Positions 49,101 to 58,100 of a stretch of 64,000 bases of DNA are shown in pieces. The notes below the pieces were generated by a model, which saw only the letters and a list, made by a program, of their open reading frames with translations, made no database searches and had not been told where the DNA came from. Position numbers and translations under genes: made by a program. Within the stretch, counting starts at the first letter, position 1; each line of letters begins with the position of its first letter. The stretch is from Ceriagrion tenellum (lineage: Eukaryota > Arthropoda > Insecta > Odonata > Coenagrionidae). Where the stretch lies: positions 34,488,795 through 34,552,794 of the forward strand of contig OY720633.1 in assembly GCA_963169105.1 (NCBI GenBank), given 5' to 3'.

Positions 49101-51379
49101 GGCCATTAGGAAGAAGGAGATTTGATGTGGGACGGTCACACTAGCCTCCCACTACCGATTTGCCATCCAGGAAATTCCCTCGCCCGGCCTGCCACAGAAT
49201 TCCCTTTCCACTTTCTCACCAATGAAACAATTGAATTTATGGCCCTTTGCTCTCACTCTTTCAAAGACGGGAATACCCTAATCCGAGGGGCGAGTGCTAG
49301 GACGGCCACCTGCAAGAAGGAAGCCTCCTCTGACCGCCCCCTTCTCACTGTGTGACAATCGCTTGGGACACAACCCTTATGCCAGCTACGAAAAAGGGTG
49401 AATAACCACTAAAAAGGGTCCTGAAAAGTAGGACATAAAGAAGGCACCGCTAAGAGGTACACGTGTTTTTACTGTTGTGCTGAAATTTGGCTTCAGTTTC
49501 TGAAGCTTGAACATGATCGAGGGTGGGAAATCCTATAAGCCATCATCCGGTTCTATGAGAAAAAGTCAGGAATGTTTATTACGAGGCTGTGTGTTTTTGA
49601 AGACCAAGTGTCGCGATTCCCACTTCCCAAGGGATGCCATACGAGAGAAAAATAACCAGCCATCTCAGGAATGATCAGCATCTTTGTTCTATATCTCATG
49701 CCCCTTGCAGCTACATGACGGTTCCATCAAAGAGCAAGACTCCTCAGAGGGTCTCTACCCTCTTGTTGCTGCCCCTTCACAGCCCCTCTCTGTCTCAAAT
49801 CCGGTGGAAGCTGGGGGTCGCACGGCTGGGGCCAATTCCATACTGGTTGTAAACAACCAGTGCTAATGGTAGTAGTTGGACATCTAAATGACACAATCAG
49901 GAGAGTGAATGACGTATGCAGGGTGAGGGTAATATCAGGCTTGCTCCATGCATCAGGGAATTCCCGTGGGTTTTCCAACCACAGGAGAGCTGCAGTTATT
50001 GATTTCAAACTCAGATTTTCCCAAAAAAAGTAAAAGCGGTGCTTGAGAGTGTCGAAAGACGCTATAACTAGCACTAGGTAAAAATTGTAGCAGACATAAC
50101 ATCAAGCGCTAAGTATATCTGCTTTGGTTTCAGAAAATATCAGCAAACCATTTACTTGAGGTTTGAAATAACCTGGTATCACAAAATACCTATGAAAACC
50201 ACTTTATAATTAATAAATGAGGAGTAAATGCATACTGCACTTCAGGGAGAAAGGAATCACAAGGATTGTCTTTGATTCTAAAACGGTAAAAAAAAATTTT
50301 AAGGAAGTAACGAAATGATTAAAAAAATGTAGGGGTTATGCAACCCGCATATACATGTGCGGGCGCCGACGCGAGGTCGTATTTCTGACGAAATATTCTC
50401 TGATGTTGCCCTCTGTTGGCCGAAGAATGTACTTGAAGGAGGAAGGAAGATACGTAAGAAACTCCCAGCGAGATATCTCGTCACGCGCAAATAGAGTAAT
50501 GCAAATTCTAGCATGACGAGATATCTCGTTATCTCCACATGAAATGACACTTCTGCATGATGAGATATCTCGTCATCCCCACCCAAGTGGTTGAAGCAAG
50601 TATACTGAGTGACCTGATCTATAATCACAGATAATGATTTAATCAATGAAATTTTCTCACTCTGAATCATTGTATGTATTTATTTTCAAAATAGGGGAAA
50701 TTCTATTCATGTCAACATATTGTATCATTGCATTTTACTTCTTTTTCAGTTTCGTGCGCAGTCCACCCTGACGGGTGTAGCTCAGGCAGTTGTGGATAAA
50801 ATAGTCAGAAAGCATCATGATGGTTACATGAGTGCTGTTGCATCATGTACTCCACCACATTCACCTCTGATGACTTCTCAGTCTTCAGATATAAGTAAAG
50901 CTATACGTTATACTAAGAGAGATGACATCACATTATTAGTTGTAAACTTTAACTTCCCTCTGCCAAATGCTTTAAGGAGTCCCTCTGTTCCTGGGATCGC
51001 TCAAGTTTCCTCTTCAATTTTGAGACAAGTAAATGCCACTCCCCATAGCCATGCAGAATGTGCCTCTGTGCGCTTTAATCCCATAGTGACATCTGTGGAG
51101 TCGACAACCTTCTACCCTCATTCATCCTCGTCGTCCACCTCCACCCCGTCCTCAACTCTCCCTGGGAGTGAAGATTCAAGCAAGGGTGAAAGTGCCATGA
51201 GAACTGAGATTGAAAGCACAGGGAGCTCCTCTGAAACGTCTACTCTGGAGAGGCAAAGATTGCCTCCAATCGACAAGAATCGTCGCATCAATGCCTATGT
51301 TGATTTTTCCGATTACTATGAAAAGGTAAAGAAGGCATATGAAGAAGGAAAAGCACCACCTGGAATACGACTGATGTAA
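34028..51379 (+). CDS. TAB1: TAB1 (TAK1-binding protein 1), 6 exons, 530 aa
   Basis: Model join(34028..34121, 34250..34470, 36367..36757, 36968..37124, 43442..43541, 50750..51379); 1,593 bases, all phases consistent. TAB1 is the activating adaptor of the kinase TAK1 (MAP3K7) in TGF-beta, BMP and innate immune signalling. Order as in human TAB1 (504 aa): SWTDDLPVCKQSGVGSS (20-36), a PP2C-like fold (about 33-390) with YGVFDGHNG (69-77), LYVANVGDSRALLCK (182-196), AEPEIHG (273-279), LLMSDGVYKSLE (291-302) and RDDITLLVVNF (378-388). A Ser/Thr-rich linker follows, then the TAK1-binding end AYVDFSDYY (503-511). Odd: it retains PP2C metal-site aspartates that human TAB1 lacks (see findings). The start at 34028 was chosen as first ATG in the exon; Met13 is an alternative. 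Confidence 0.95.
34250..34470 (+). CDS. TAB1: TAB1 exon 2
   Basis: Acceptor ATAATTGTAG and donor GAA|GTAAGT. Enters in phase 1, leaves in phase 0 after residue 105. It contains EFED (52-55) and FDGHNG (72-77), the first two PP2C metal-binding motifs, and QRMAAEILLGQL, near-identical in style to human TAB1. Confidence 0.95.
34911..34999. repeat. Nested inverted repeats including a 28-bp perfect palindrome
   Basis: Arms GACCAGGTGTCAAGCC (34911-34926) and GGCTTGACACCTAGTC (34957-34972) match in 15 of 16 positions and enclose further CCTCGAGG/GCTCGAGGCTC repeats. Immediately next, 34972-34999 is a perfect palindrome with centre TAGATCTA and arms CAAATAGCTG/CAGCTATTTG. Strong hairpin or cruciform potential; likely mobile-element derived. 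Confidence 0.9.
35770..35958 (+). pseudogene. Fragment resembling the C-terminus of an LTR-element integrase
   Basis: A 62-residue frame contains LFEGPYEIKEF, then SLATYVIENLTQGKKG and MFHVTLMK. This pattern (…EGPY-I-E…TYV…L…GK-G-FHV) is the usual C-terminal end of Ty3/gypsy-type integrases. It is isolated, with no other pol motif nearby, so it is read as an old fragment. Confidence 0.4.
36367..36757 (+). CDS. TAB1: TAB1 exon 3 (ends at a GC donor)
   Basis: Acceptor TATTTGCAG, 391 bases, phase 0 to phase 1. Codes residues 106-235 with VANVGDSRALLC and NEDELLRLAQLGLD. The only donor that keeps the frame with exon 4 and the family alignment is GGCAAG|GCAAGA, a GC-AG intron with otherwise strong consensus. 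Confidence 0.92.
36968..37124 (+). CDS. TAB1: TAB1 exon 4
   Basis: Acceptor TTTCCTTCAAG, donor GCAG|GTAAAA; phase 1 to phase 2. Codes residues 237-287, with TRCLGNY (human TRRIGDY) and the diagnostic IAEPEIHG. Confidence 0.93.
38345..38400 (-). repeat. Retroposon 3' tail with (GTAT)n
   Basis: On the minus strand CCCCGGAAGGGAACAGCGTG leads into GATTGGTATGTATGTATGT. A GGGAACAGCGTGATTG stretch before a GTAT microsatellite is a pattern of LINE or SINE 3' ends in arthropods. No body was recognised. Confidence 0.4.
40793..40870 (+). mobile_element. tRNA-headed SINE, partial copy 2
   Basis: Starts within the tRNA-like head (ATTGGTCC) and continues with AAAGGTCCGTGGTTCGATTC, containing a perfect Pol III B box (GGTTCGATTCC), then GAATTTTTCTCATGGCAATT. 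It is the same family as 58100-58290 (minus strand), but the A-box half is missing. Confidence 0.7.
41160..41500 (+). repeat. Degenerate tandem repeat
   Basis: Recurring pieces in the same order: TACCCT or TTACCC, then ATCACCAATT or ATTCACCAATT, then TCTTG-GGGATTCTTT, then TAAAAA, then ACATG. These occur at about 41240, 41325 and 41460, with TGCTGCCA-AATTTTCTTGA at 41172 and 41388. At least three diverged units; unit limits are uncertain. Confidence 0.5.
41555..41690. repeat. AT-only low-complexity tract
   Basis: Almost pure A/T with repeated TATTATTATTAT and ATAATAATATA elements. Simple-sequence expansion within TAB1 intron 4. Confidence 0.85.
41810..42320. repeat. Two-unit diverged direct repeat of about 250 bp
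   Basis: Both halves share, in order, GGCCATTTTCACC or GGCCATTGTGGC, CTGCATACTGATCCA or TTGCATACCGACCCA, CAACCTTGTTGGCTG followed by an AAA-rich stretch, and GCTTATTTTT or GCATATTTTG. First unit about 41830-42060, second about 42100-42320. No coding content was recognised. Confidence 0.55.
42754..42902 (-). mobile_element. LINE 3' end fragment, same family as 56362-57055
   Basis: 149 bp that aligns closely with 56362-56500. Shared are CATCTACATACTACCC, GGGCGTGTGG, GTCACCAGCC, GGTGAAATGGTGAC and GGAGCTCAGTTT. It carries the LINE's 3' UTR only, ending on the minus strand in GTAGTATGTAGATGTA. A severely 5'-truncated insertion. Confidence 0.85.
43442..43541 (+). CDS. TAB1: TAB1 exon 5
   Basis: Acceptor TTTAAATTTTAG, donor GAG|GTAAGA; phase 2 to phase 0. 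Codes residues 289-321, FLLLMSDGVYKSLEEAT and onward, matching human FLVLMSEGLYKALEA, with Asp295 in place of the human Glu. Confidence 0.94.
47230..48878 (-). pseudogene. piggyBac transposase, broken
   Basis: Starts at ATG 48878 (MASSIKRERSASPS, then a stop), with an acidic N-terminus around 48740-48830 (GPLESEESEESEDE). Further fragments are EIKTLLGVFILLGIIQKPDF (48362-48739), VVDESLLLWKGRLSWKQFI (47989-48294, first catalytic Asp), DNWYTSAALVDKL with VLKWKDREDVALVST (47639-47929, second Asp) and, after a frameshift, MGSVDRSDAMMNIYKTA (about 47530-47620, third Asp). A cysteine-poor relic of the C-terminal zinc region lies near 47230-47310. All three DDD positions are visible, but at least three frame breaks and stops disable it. 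Confidence 0.88.
50466..50577. repeat. Three palindromes inside the right end of the piggyBac element
   Basis: Near-identical palindromes with core CGAGATATCTCG at 50469-50480 and 50517-50528 and TGAGATATCTCG at 50561-50572. The latter two are extended to GCATGAYGAGATATCTCG. Repeated symmetric motifs close to a transposon end are candidates for transposase or host-protein binding sites. Confidence 0.85.
50750..51379 (+). CDS. TAB1: TAB1 exon 6 (terminal)
   Basis: Acceptor TTCTTTTTCAG, phase 0, stop TAA at 51377-51379. Codes residues 322-530: the end of the PP2C fold with GVAQAVVDKIVRKHHDGY and RDDITLLVVNFNFPL, a Ser/Thr-rich linker (SSSSTSTPSSTLPGSED), and the TAK1-binding AYVDFSDYY. Confidence 0.95.
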   Translation, partial: FRAQSTLTGVAQAVVDKIVRKHHDGYMSAVASCTPPHSPLMTSQSSDISKAIRYTKRDDITLLVVNFNFPLPNALRSPSVPGIAQVSSSILRQVNATPHSHAECASVRFNPIVTSVESTTFYPHSSSSSTSTPSSTLPGSEDSSKGESAMRTEIESTGSSSETSTLERQRLPPIDKNRRINAYVDFSDYYEKVKKAYEEGKAPPGIRLM

Positions 51380-51535
51380 AGGAAGGTGTTCTACTGTCTG
51401 CTCTAATTGGCCTTGTATCAAGGTTGGAGCAGTCAGCATTGTTATGTTTTGTGACACTTACTAGGTTATTTGTTTTTTAAAAAGTCATTTGATAATATTA
51501 TCTCCTAGAAGTTCTGGCTTGTTTTGATCCTACCT

Positions 51536-51870
51536 AATAAATGTTATCCATCAATTGGACTCGATCGTGTGAATGCCAATGACTTAATCTGTGAACAGTG
51601 TTTTTTATTAATGCCTTTAGGTCTGGGAAAAATGTTTTACTCCAAGTTAGTCGGCTGAAGTCCATACAAAGCCAAAGATTAAATGTGTCGGCAATAAGAA
51701 GTGAAGTATTTTTCCTCAAGAATATGTAATAGCATTACATGATGTAAAATGCAACCCTCCTAATAAACTTGTTTCCATTTGTAATAAGTTATAATTGGTA
51801 CTCTGAAGAGGCTATTGTTGCCGGGTTAGTAATAGCCTCTTAGGTTGGGGACTAAATTGATATGAATAAA
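51536..51870 (+). terminator. Cluster of possible TAB1 polyadenylation signals
   Basis: AATAAA hexamers occur at 51536-51541, 51762-51767 and about 51865-51870, 160-490 bases past the stop codon. Which is used cannot be told from sequence. Confidence 0.45.
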
Positions 51871-52196
51871 GCAATCTAACTGAATAACTATAACCCCTCC
51901 ATAATATGTCCTCAAGGTGCTCATTACCCAAGAGGACTACTCACTCCTTAAAGCCTGAGTTTATTATTTTTGGATCAGTGATTACATTATAACAATCATC
52001 ATGAAACTCTGGTAAATGTTTTGTTGGTTTCCTCCCTAGTGAATCATTTAGAATAAATTAATTGATGTAAAGTTAGGATTTACCTCAAGGACAGTAGTGC
52101 TTAGTGCTTGCACTCTGGTACCCCATGGCATGCATGGTGCCTAAGAACAACTTGCTCTGTGAAGCCTTCATGAGATTCCTAGTGAAATGAGATGCC

Positions 52197-52275
52197 TGGG
52201 TAATTTTAATGGTTTGAGTATCGATGTGAAATCAAGGGTCTGGGTTTGAATCAGCCGAGGGAAATTTTTTCCCTA
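52197..52275 (+). mobile_element. tRNA-headed SINE, diverged copy 3
   Basis: GGGTAATTTTAATGGTTTGA aligns with the A-box half of the copy at 58215-58288 (GGGTAGCTTGGTGGTCTGA). GTGAAATCAAGGGTCTGGG followed by TTTGAATCAGCC aligns with its B-box half, and GGAAATTTTTTCCCT with the start of the body. Both boxes have mutations. Confidence 0.55.
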
Positions 52276-52279
52276 TGAA

Positions 52280-53124
52280 TTACACACACTTGTGCCACCC
52301 TCAGTAGGTGACACCATTAAAGTTACTGCTTGGCCAGCTCTGCAGTTATTGGAAAACTAACAGCAGCAAATTAATGAAACAAGATTAGAACAGAACTAGT
52401 AGCAATGAAGAGAAGTTCGGAACAAACAATGAGCAGACTGACAAGTGCAAAGCAAAATTTTTGTCTGTGTAATCAAATTTTTATTCTGAAAGAGATGGCT
52501 ACATAATTATGTACCACAATATAAAAACATAATAAGTTTCATTATTTTCAAAAGATTCATGGGGATATGCTATGTAAGGACTAGGATTTGCAAGGGTCAC
52601 AACAGTTAAATAATACTTAAGTGAAAGATGGATGCTGGAATATCTTTATCTGAATGGAACTTCACACTGGAACAAATGGTACAAGTGGGGAAACGATGTA
52701 ATGGAGTTAAATTGATATTCCACTGTAGTGGGTTATTGCAAAAAAATATCAGCTAGAGGAAAAAAATACTAGCTCACCTCCGGTGAATACCACCTGTAAT
52801 AAATTTAAAGATGATACTTGATAAAGAACATACATGTCTGGAATATTGGTGTAAAAACACTTGATTTTTTTAATGTAATCAAGTCAATAATATAAAATGA
52901 TCTTTAAAAGAACATTCCACAGACAATGCAGATTACATACCTCACAAATGTAATTCACGAATTAGCAATTTCACATTTCTCCCCTTTTCGTTTCTTAGTC
53001 CCATTGAATGAGATCGCTGCTTCCACTCCTTTCTTGATCAGAATATTGAACTATTCACATCACAGCTAGTCAATCAAGAACTAAGAAGACAAACATCAAA
53101 TGTCTTTCACAGGAAAGATAGTGT
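52280..53124. other. Intergenic between convergent genes
   Basis: No gene, repeat or RNA could be supported between the SINE and the 3' end of the acidic gene. Confidence 0.45.
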
Positions 53125-53130
53125 TTTATT
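53125..53130 (-). terminator. Possible polyadenylation signal of the acidic gene
   Basis: AATAAA on the minus strand about 100 bases past the stop at 53232. The position fits a terminal exon. Confidence 0.45.
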
Positions 53131-53231
53131 GGCAAACAATGCTGAAAAGTCTTCTCAGCATATCGTCTGATCTCTCACTTGTTTCATCACTTACACGTAC
53201 ACATGGTAAATAGAGAATCACATCCTATAGG

Positions 53232-56200
53232 TTATTCATCATCATCATCACCACTTTGAGATGACACTACCTCACTGGCATACTCCTCGTCATCATCACA
53301 CTTATCTTCCATTTCCTTCATTATTCTAGCCTTATATTGGGCGTAGCCTTTGCCTAAATTTAATACTTGATCATGATCTACACCATATGGAAGATCACCT
53401 TCTCCATCATCAGAAGAGAGTTCATTCTCTGAACCTGTAAAGCACACATTAGTTAGTCATCAAAAATGATTTCAACACACAAAGGAGACATCAGATACCC
53501 ATACATGGTGGCATCATAAACTTCACCCATTAAAATATTCTCGGTAATACATAAAACTTACTTATCTGATAACATGTAATTATTAATTGTGTCAATTAAA
53601 GCAACACAACTTACTGGGCCTATTTAATTTGTGCTTGGTCATCACATTCCTGAATTCCAAATTCAGGTAGTGTTAGAGCCATGCCATATCACCAAATTTA
53701 GCACATGAAATATTTTTCCCTCATATTAGTAAGCAATATTACACTAATCAAAGGGACAAAAAGCCATTTTACATCTTTCCTACAAGATACAGCTGACTTC
53801 TAACAAATAGTGGAGAAGAGAGGTGTCACTGGGGAATTAAACAGTTGAACTTGTTATAATGGTGGTAGAGTCAGTCATAATTGATTTTATAATACAAAAG
53901 CCTTGAACTAGTAAATAAAGTATTGGTATTATGTAAATTTACTCCACCCTTTTCAAGATACCAAAATGTTTTTTAAAAACAACTTCAGCTACGAGTGAAA
54001 AGTTCCTTTATACAGTGTTCATCATTCAGGTAAGCACACCTACTCACCATTAGTCTGGCAAGTTAATTTATGCTGAAACAATTAAATGCGGATAGCACTA
54101 AAAGAGACAACAACCAGTGAAGAATAAAAATTAAGACATTTCCAGGAAATTAATCAGTAATTCTACATGTGAGCCTAATTTATCCAATTAACTTGGCATA
54201 GCATCATGGAAGAACATTTTTTTTCCTGAGTCTATAAAATGCATTTCATAACACCAGACCTCAAGTCTAAAATTTCCCAAAAATTTCACTCGTTAATAAT
54301 ATTTTTATGAGTGATAATGGAATAGCATCTGCTCATTACACAGGAATCACTGTAATGAACTCCCTATCGGTGAAATTACTCAATGGCAAACTTGTCACAA
54401 TTCCAATTGAGATGAATTGTTTGCTTTTATCCTTAAGAGCTCAAAAATGTTTTTGACCTAATCAGAACAGAGTTAAAGTTATCATATTCTATCCATTTTT
54501 GATGCACAATTTGTACATTCTTTCATACCTTTTTATTATGCTAATTTGGCTAATATTTTATAAATATGTAGCACATTGTCAAACCTGAGAAGTGCATTTT
54601 TCTGTCAGTTACCCAGGTAATGCCCGTCACTATATTACTCGTACTTTCTTATGGAACATCAAGGGAATCAAATTTAAAATAGATTTCTTTTTGGTGCTGG
54701 TTAATGATGTCTTGAAGCACAAACCAACCCTGTTCTGGGCCATGAGGAACCTCACACTGAGTTGATTTGGAACAGATATTTGCTCTTCATGCTGTGAATC
54801 TCTGTATCACTAGTCTCCTAATTGATGCATTCCAAAACCTTCATATATTAAGTCAAAAACAGTCAATAAATTCTTGTAATGGATTTTACCAACACTATCA
54901 TTCTCACAAAAAATACTTCAGAAGTCATGTTCCGATACTTAGAAGTAGCTGGATTTTAATCAAAGAACTGTGATCTCATCCTCTCTCAAGTGCGCAATTA
55001 GAATTAAAACTGACAGCAATATTCAGTGCATATAACACCTCTGCACACAACATTTAACACTGCAGTCTGTACACTTTTACCATAAAAAAGAAACATACAT
55101 TGGAAAACTTACTATCATAACTACATTTCCGAGACAAACATATTGACCAAGAAATCAAGGAATCATTAAGGATGTGGTGGTAAAGATAGAATCTCCACAC
55201 CCCTTATTGAAACATCCTCATCACTCACTGGGGGCCTTCAAGAGTATGCAGGGGTCTTAACAGCAAGGTACTACAGTGATTATTCTTTACAACTCTGCAA
55301 TTAATGCTTCTTCTTCAATTGGCATTCTAAGTTTTGATATAATATACCCAAAGCATCATAGATCTATCCAATTGTAATGTAAACCCAATATTAAGCCAAC
55401 AAATACAAGTAAAAATCATCTAGGGATTACATACTTGGATAATAAAATATACAGTAGTACTGTAGATATTGAGATCGACAACAACTGAGAGAGACAACAT
55501 ATTGAGATCATGCACATTCACTGTCAAATTAAAAAGCCAGAAATTTATTAAAATTTCAGTTCTGCCACACTTTCATATTACAGCTATGTACAATTAACCT
55601 GTGCTAACCATAAAATATGATCACAGTATAACTTTCCTCTTTATGGTGCCCAGCATGGAATCATTCGACAACTCTCCTAATGTTACAATGCATGGTAACA
55701 ATGATTCCAATGGTAACAATTCATGGTAACAATTCCTTTCGCCTTGCCCTGGCTAGTGCAGCTGCAGAACTATCTCTGGTGAAAATAAAATGAGCATGAA
55801 GTGTACTATGTAAAAGTATGAAAACAGTGACAAAAGTGTGTTTTGGAACACCTAAAGTGTGAAAAAAGTGTGCATATGGAATGCAAGTAAATGTGCAAAA
55901 GTGGGAATAGCATTCCTAAAGTGTGTAGGTGTGGTATGGAACATTGAATGAAATCAAAGAATACAAATAGGAAATAGCGAAAGGGTAATCAAGGTCTACA
56001 ACTACTATTACTAAAAAAAGATAAAAATGTGGTTTACCTACCAAAAATTGTAATCCCACTAACAAATGAAAATAAGGGGTGGTTTATCAATAATCAGCAT
56101 AATTTTGACAGTTAAACATCACTATTCACAATCATATAAAGACATATAGTGGCAATGAATAAAGAGTGCTTATTGATACACAGTGACAAGAGTGTGTAAA

Positions 56201-57821
56201 AAGTGGGCAAGAGGTGCGCATGAACAATGTGCAAGAAGTGTGTTAAGACTGTGCATGGCAATATTCAGAAAAAAAAAGTGTACAGAAAGAGTGCAAAGAC
56301 CAGCATGAACATTTTCAGCACTTTTTTCACATTTTTATGAACATTTTATTTTCACCAGGGATACATCTACATACTACCCCGCAAGCTGCCGCTTGGGCGT
56401 GTGGCAGGGGGTGGTACGTCACCAGCCATGTAAAGATGTTTTGGAGGTGAAATGGTGACATGTCCTAAGAGAGTGTGTTTGGAGGAGCTCAGTTTCTATT
56501 GTGGTCGTTTATTGTGCGCAGAAAGAACAACTTCTTGGACCTATCTGTTCGGCAGAGTATCTCTCTTATTTTATCGCATCTGTCAGACCTAGAAATGTAG
56601 TGAGGCTTCACGATAATATTCACTGTGTCGCTCTGAAAAATATCAGTTCTGAATTTATCAAGCAGCCTAAGCCTAGCATGCAGCCTCCGAGTCTCTAGGG
56701 GCTCCCACCTTAATGCCTCTAACAGTCGTGTAACACAAAATGTTCGTTTGTAGCAGTTTTTAACGAAGCGTGCTGCTTTTCTTTGTATTCTGTTAATTTT
56801 TTTGGTTAAATCTTTATGAACAGGGTCCCAAATGTTCGCGGCGTATTCGAGGTGTGGCCTATTGAGAGCGAAGTAGCATCTCTCTCTTACTTTTTCAAAC
56901 GAGGACCTTCCTATTATACACTTAACGAAACCTAGTTTCTTTAATGCTGTGCCGCATATGTTTTGTATGTGTGTTCCCCACGATATATCTGAAGTTAAGG
57001 TAATTCCAAGATATTTTACGGTATATGAAGATTTTATGTTTACTCCACCCATGGTTTAGGTATGGATTGGTTAGATAGATAGTTACATTTTACAATAATT
57101 AATGAATTACTAACAAAAGTGTAGTAATATTTAAGTCAATTCATATTTATATGAAATGGAGATGGCTCCAACAAAATTTATCTTTGTGTAGCTAGGCATG
57201 ACTAAGTGCCACACCTAAAATGAATGAATGAACAGAACCCATGAATAAATGACTACCTCACACCAGTGCATTAACCAGCATCTTTACCACACTCAGCAAA
57301 TTACAATAAACACCATGAAATTACCCAAAATATATCCTGAGTTCCATTGATTACTACAATTGTCCCATTCGGAGGATGTAGCACACATGCACACTTTACG
57401 TAACTGGATATGCAGTTAAAAGCTGGGTTGTCCTCGTGACCTTCTGGATCCTCCTGATATACTTGTACATGGCTCATAGCACCTTCCCTGGACACACTCC
57501 TCTACTTCACTGGGTTTATCATAAGGTAATGAAACTACTTCACCACAAGTCTAAATATCAGGGCACCAGCTTTCATGACCTTACTCTCGTAGGTGTCGAG
57601 AGGGAGTGTTTATCGATCACCTCATCAAATGAAACCTCATGAAAATAATACTGCTCCTCAAGCTACAAGCTGCTATGGTTACTCACATAATATGGCTTCA
57701 AACTGTTTCATTATGATCAATAAAATGATTCTTTAACTTAACACTAAAATATAAATGTATAAAAAACTTACCTAATTTGATGTTGTCCATCATGAACTCC
57801 ATTGATCCCTCAGAGTGTTGC
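53232..57821 (-). CDS. Last two exons of an unrecognised acidic protein
   Basis: Model complement(join(53232..53434, 57772..57821)), 5' part missing. The upstream exon has acceptor TTTTTTTCAG and donor TTAG|GTAAGT and codes QHSEGSMEFMMDNIKL. The terminal exon has acceptor GCTTTACAG and codes GSENELSSDDGEGDLPYG, then DHDQVLNLGKGYAQYKARIM and an Asp/Glu-rich end ...SGDDDDE. Phases agree (1). An AATAAA follows at the right distance. The protein ends in alternating acidic and helical segments, suggesting a nuclear or binding protein, but no family was recognised. The intron contains the MITE and LINE at 55771-57055. Upstream exons must lie to the right, possibly beyond the window. Confidence 0.6.
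53435..55770 (-). other. Intron of the acidic gene, left part, no feature
   Basis: AT-rich sequence without a supportable coding region. A short triple repeat of ATGGTAACAAT occurs at about 55690-55735, just before the MITE. Confidence 0.5.
55771..56363. mobile_element. 593-bp MITE with TA-flanked inverted repeats
   Basis: Ends TATCTCTGGTGAAAATAAAA (from 55771) and, on the complement, TATCCCTGGTGAAAATAAAA (from 56363): 21 of 22 bases match including the TA. The interior is non-coding and rich in AAGTGTG and GTGTGCA repeats (55790-55935 and 56180-56290). A TA target duplication suggests a mariner/Tc1-type MITE. The right end directly touches the 3' end of a LINE. Confidence 0.8.
56362..57055 (-). 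pseudogene. 5'-truncated CR1/L2-like LINE
   Basis: The 187-residue frame 56489-57052 has YLGITLTSDISWGTHI, RPHLEYAANIWDPVHKD and KINRIQRKAARFV, then a C-terminus ending KKLFFLRTINDHNRN. This is the classic post-RT domain of CR1/L2-type LINE ORF2. The frame is uninterrupted, so the copy is fairly young. The 3' UTR (56362-56488) matches 42754-42880. The 5' truncation point is near 57055. Minus strand, inside the intron of the acidic gene. Confidence 0.88.
57360..57442 (+). repeat. Direct repeat, copy 1 (second at 58004-58075)
   Basis: GCACACTTTACGTA, CTGGATATGCAGTTAAAAGC and TGGGTTGTCCTCGTGA are shared in order by both copies with one or two differences, preceded in both by GGAGGA-ATGTAG-ACA. 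Non-coding dispersed repeat. Confidence 0.75.
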
Positions 57822-57845
57822 CTGAAAAAAATTATGATTTTGTAA

Positions 57846-58100
57846 TATATATATATATATATGTATATGCATTGTGTTCATCAATTTTATGTGTTCCTAT
57901 CCACTTTCTTTCTACCTCTCTATTAGAACCTTTATTTGTATGTATTTGCCGCTGAGCAGTCTGAGTGTATGAACGAACGATTTTTTATATATATATATAT
58001 ATGGAGGAGAATGTAGTACACTGCACACTTTACGTATCTGGATATGCAGTTAAAAGCTGGGTTGTCCTCGTGATATGTATATATACATATGTATATATAC
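57846..58100. repeat. TA microsatellites and dispersed repeat pieces
   Basis: (TA)n tracts at about 57846-57862, 57986-58002 and 58074-58098. Between them are an inverted partial copy of the SINE body (57871-57922, TGTGTTCCTATCCACTTTCT) and the second copy of the 57360 repeat (58004-58075). Confidence 0.7.

Larger units (their letters stand above)
47000..50594 (-). mobile_element. piggyBac-like element, about 3.6 kb
   Basis: Left end TTAA (47000-47003) followed by CCACTTGAGTGGCG; right end, on the complement, CCACTTGGGTGGGG starting at 50590, next to TTGA (50591-50594), a one-base change from TTAA. The 12-bp ends match in 11 positions. TTAA is the piggyBac target. Between them, on the minus strand, is a broken piggyBac transposase. 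Three palindromes lie just inside the right end. About 1.6 kb between the transposase start and the right end has no recognised content and may include a nested insertion. Confidence 0.75.
43542..50749 (+). other. TAB1 intron 5 (7.2 kb) with a piggyBac element
   Basis: The right half (47000-50594) is a piggyBac-like element. 43542-46999 shows no gene or delimitable repeat; it holds only short frames and AT-rich sequence. Confidence 0.8.
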
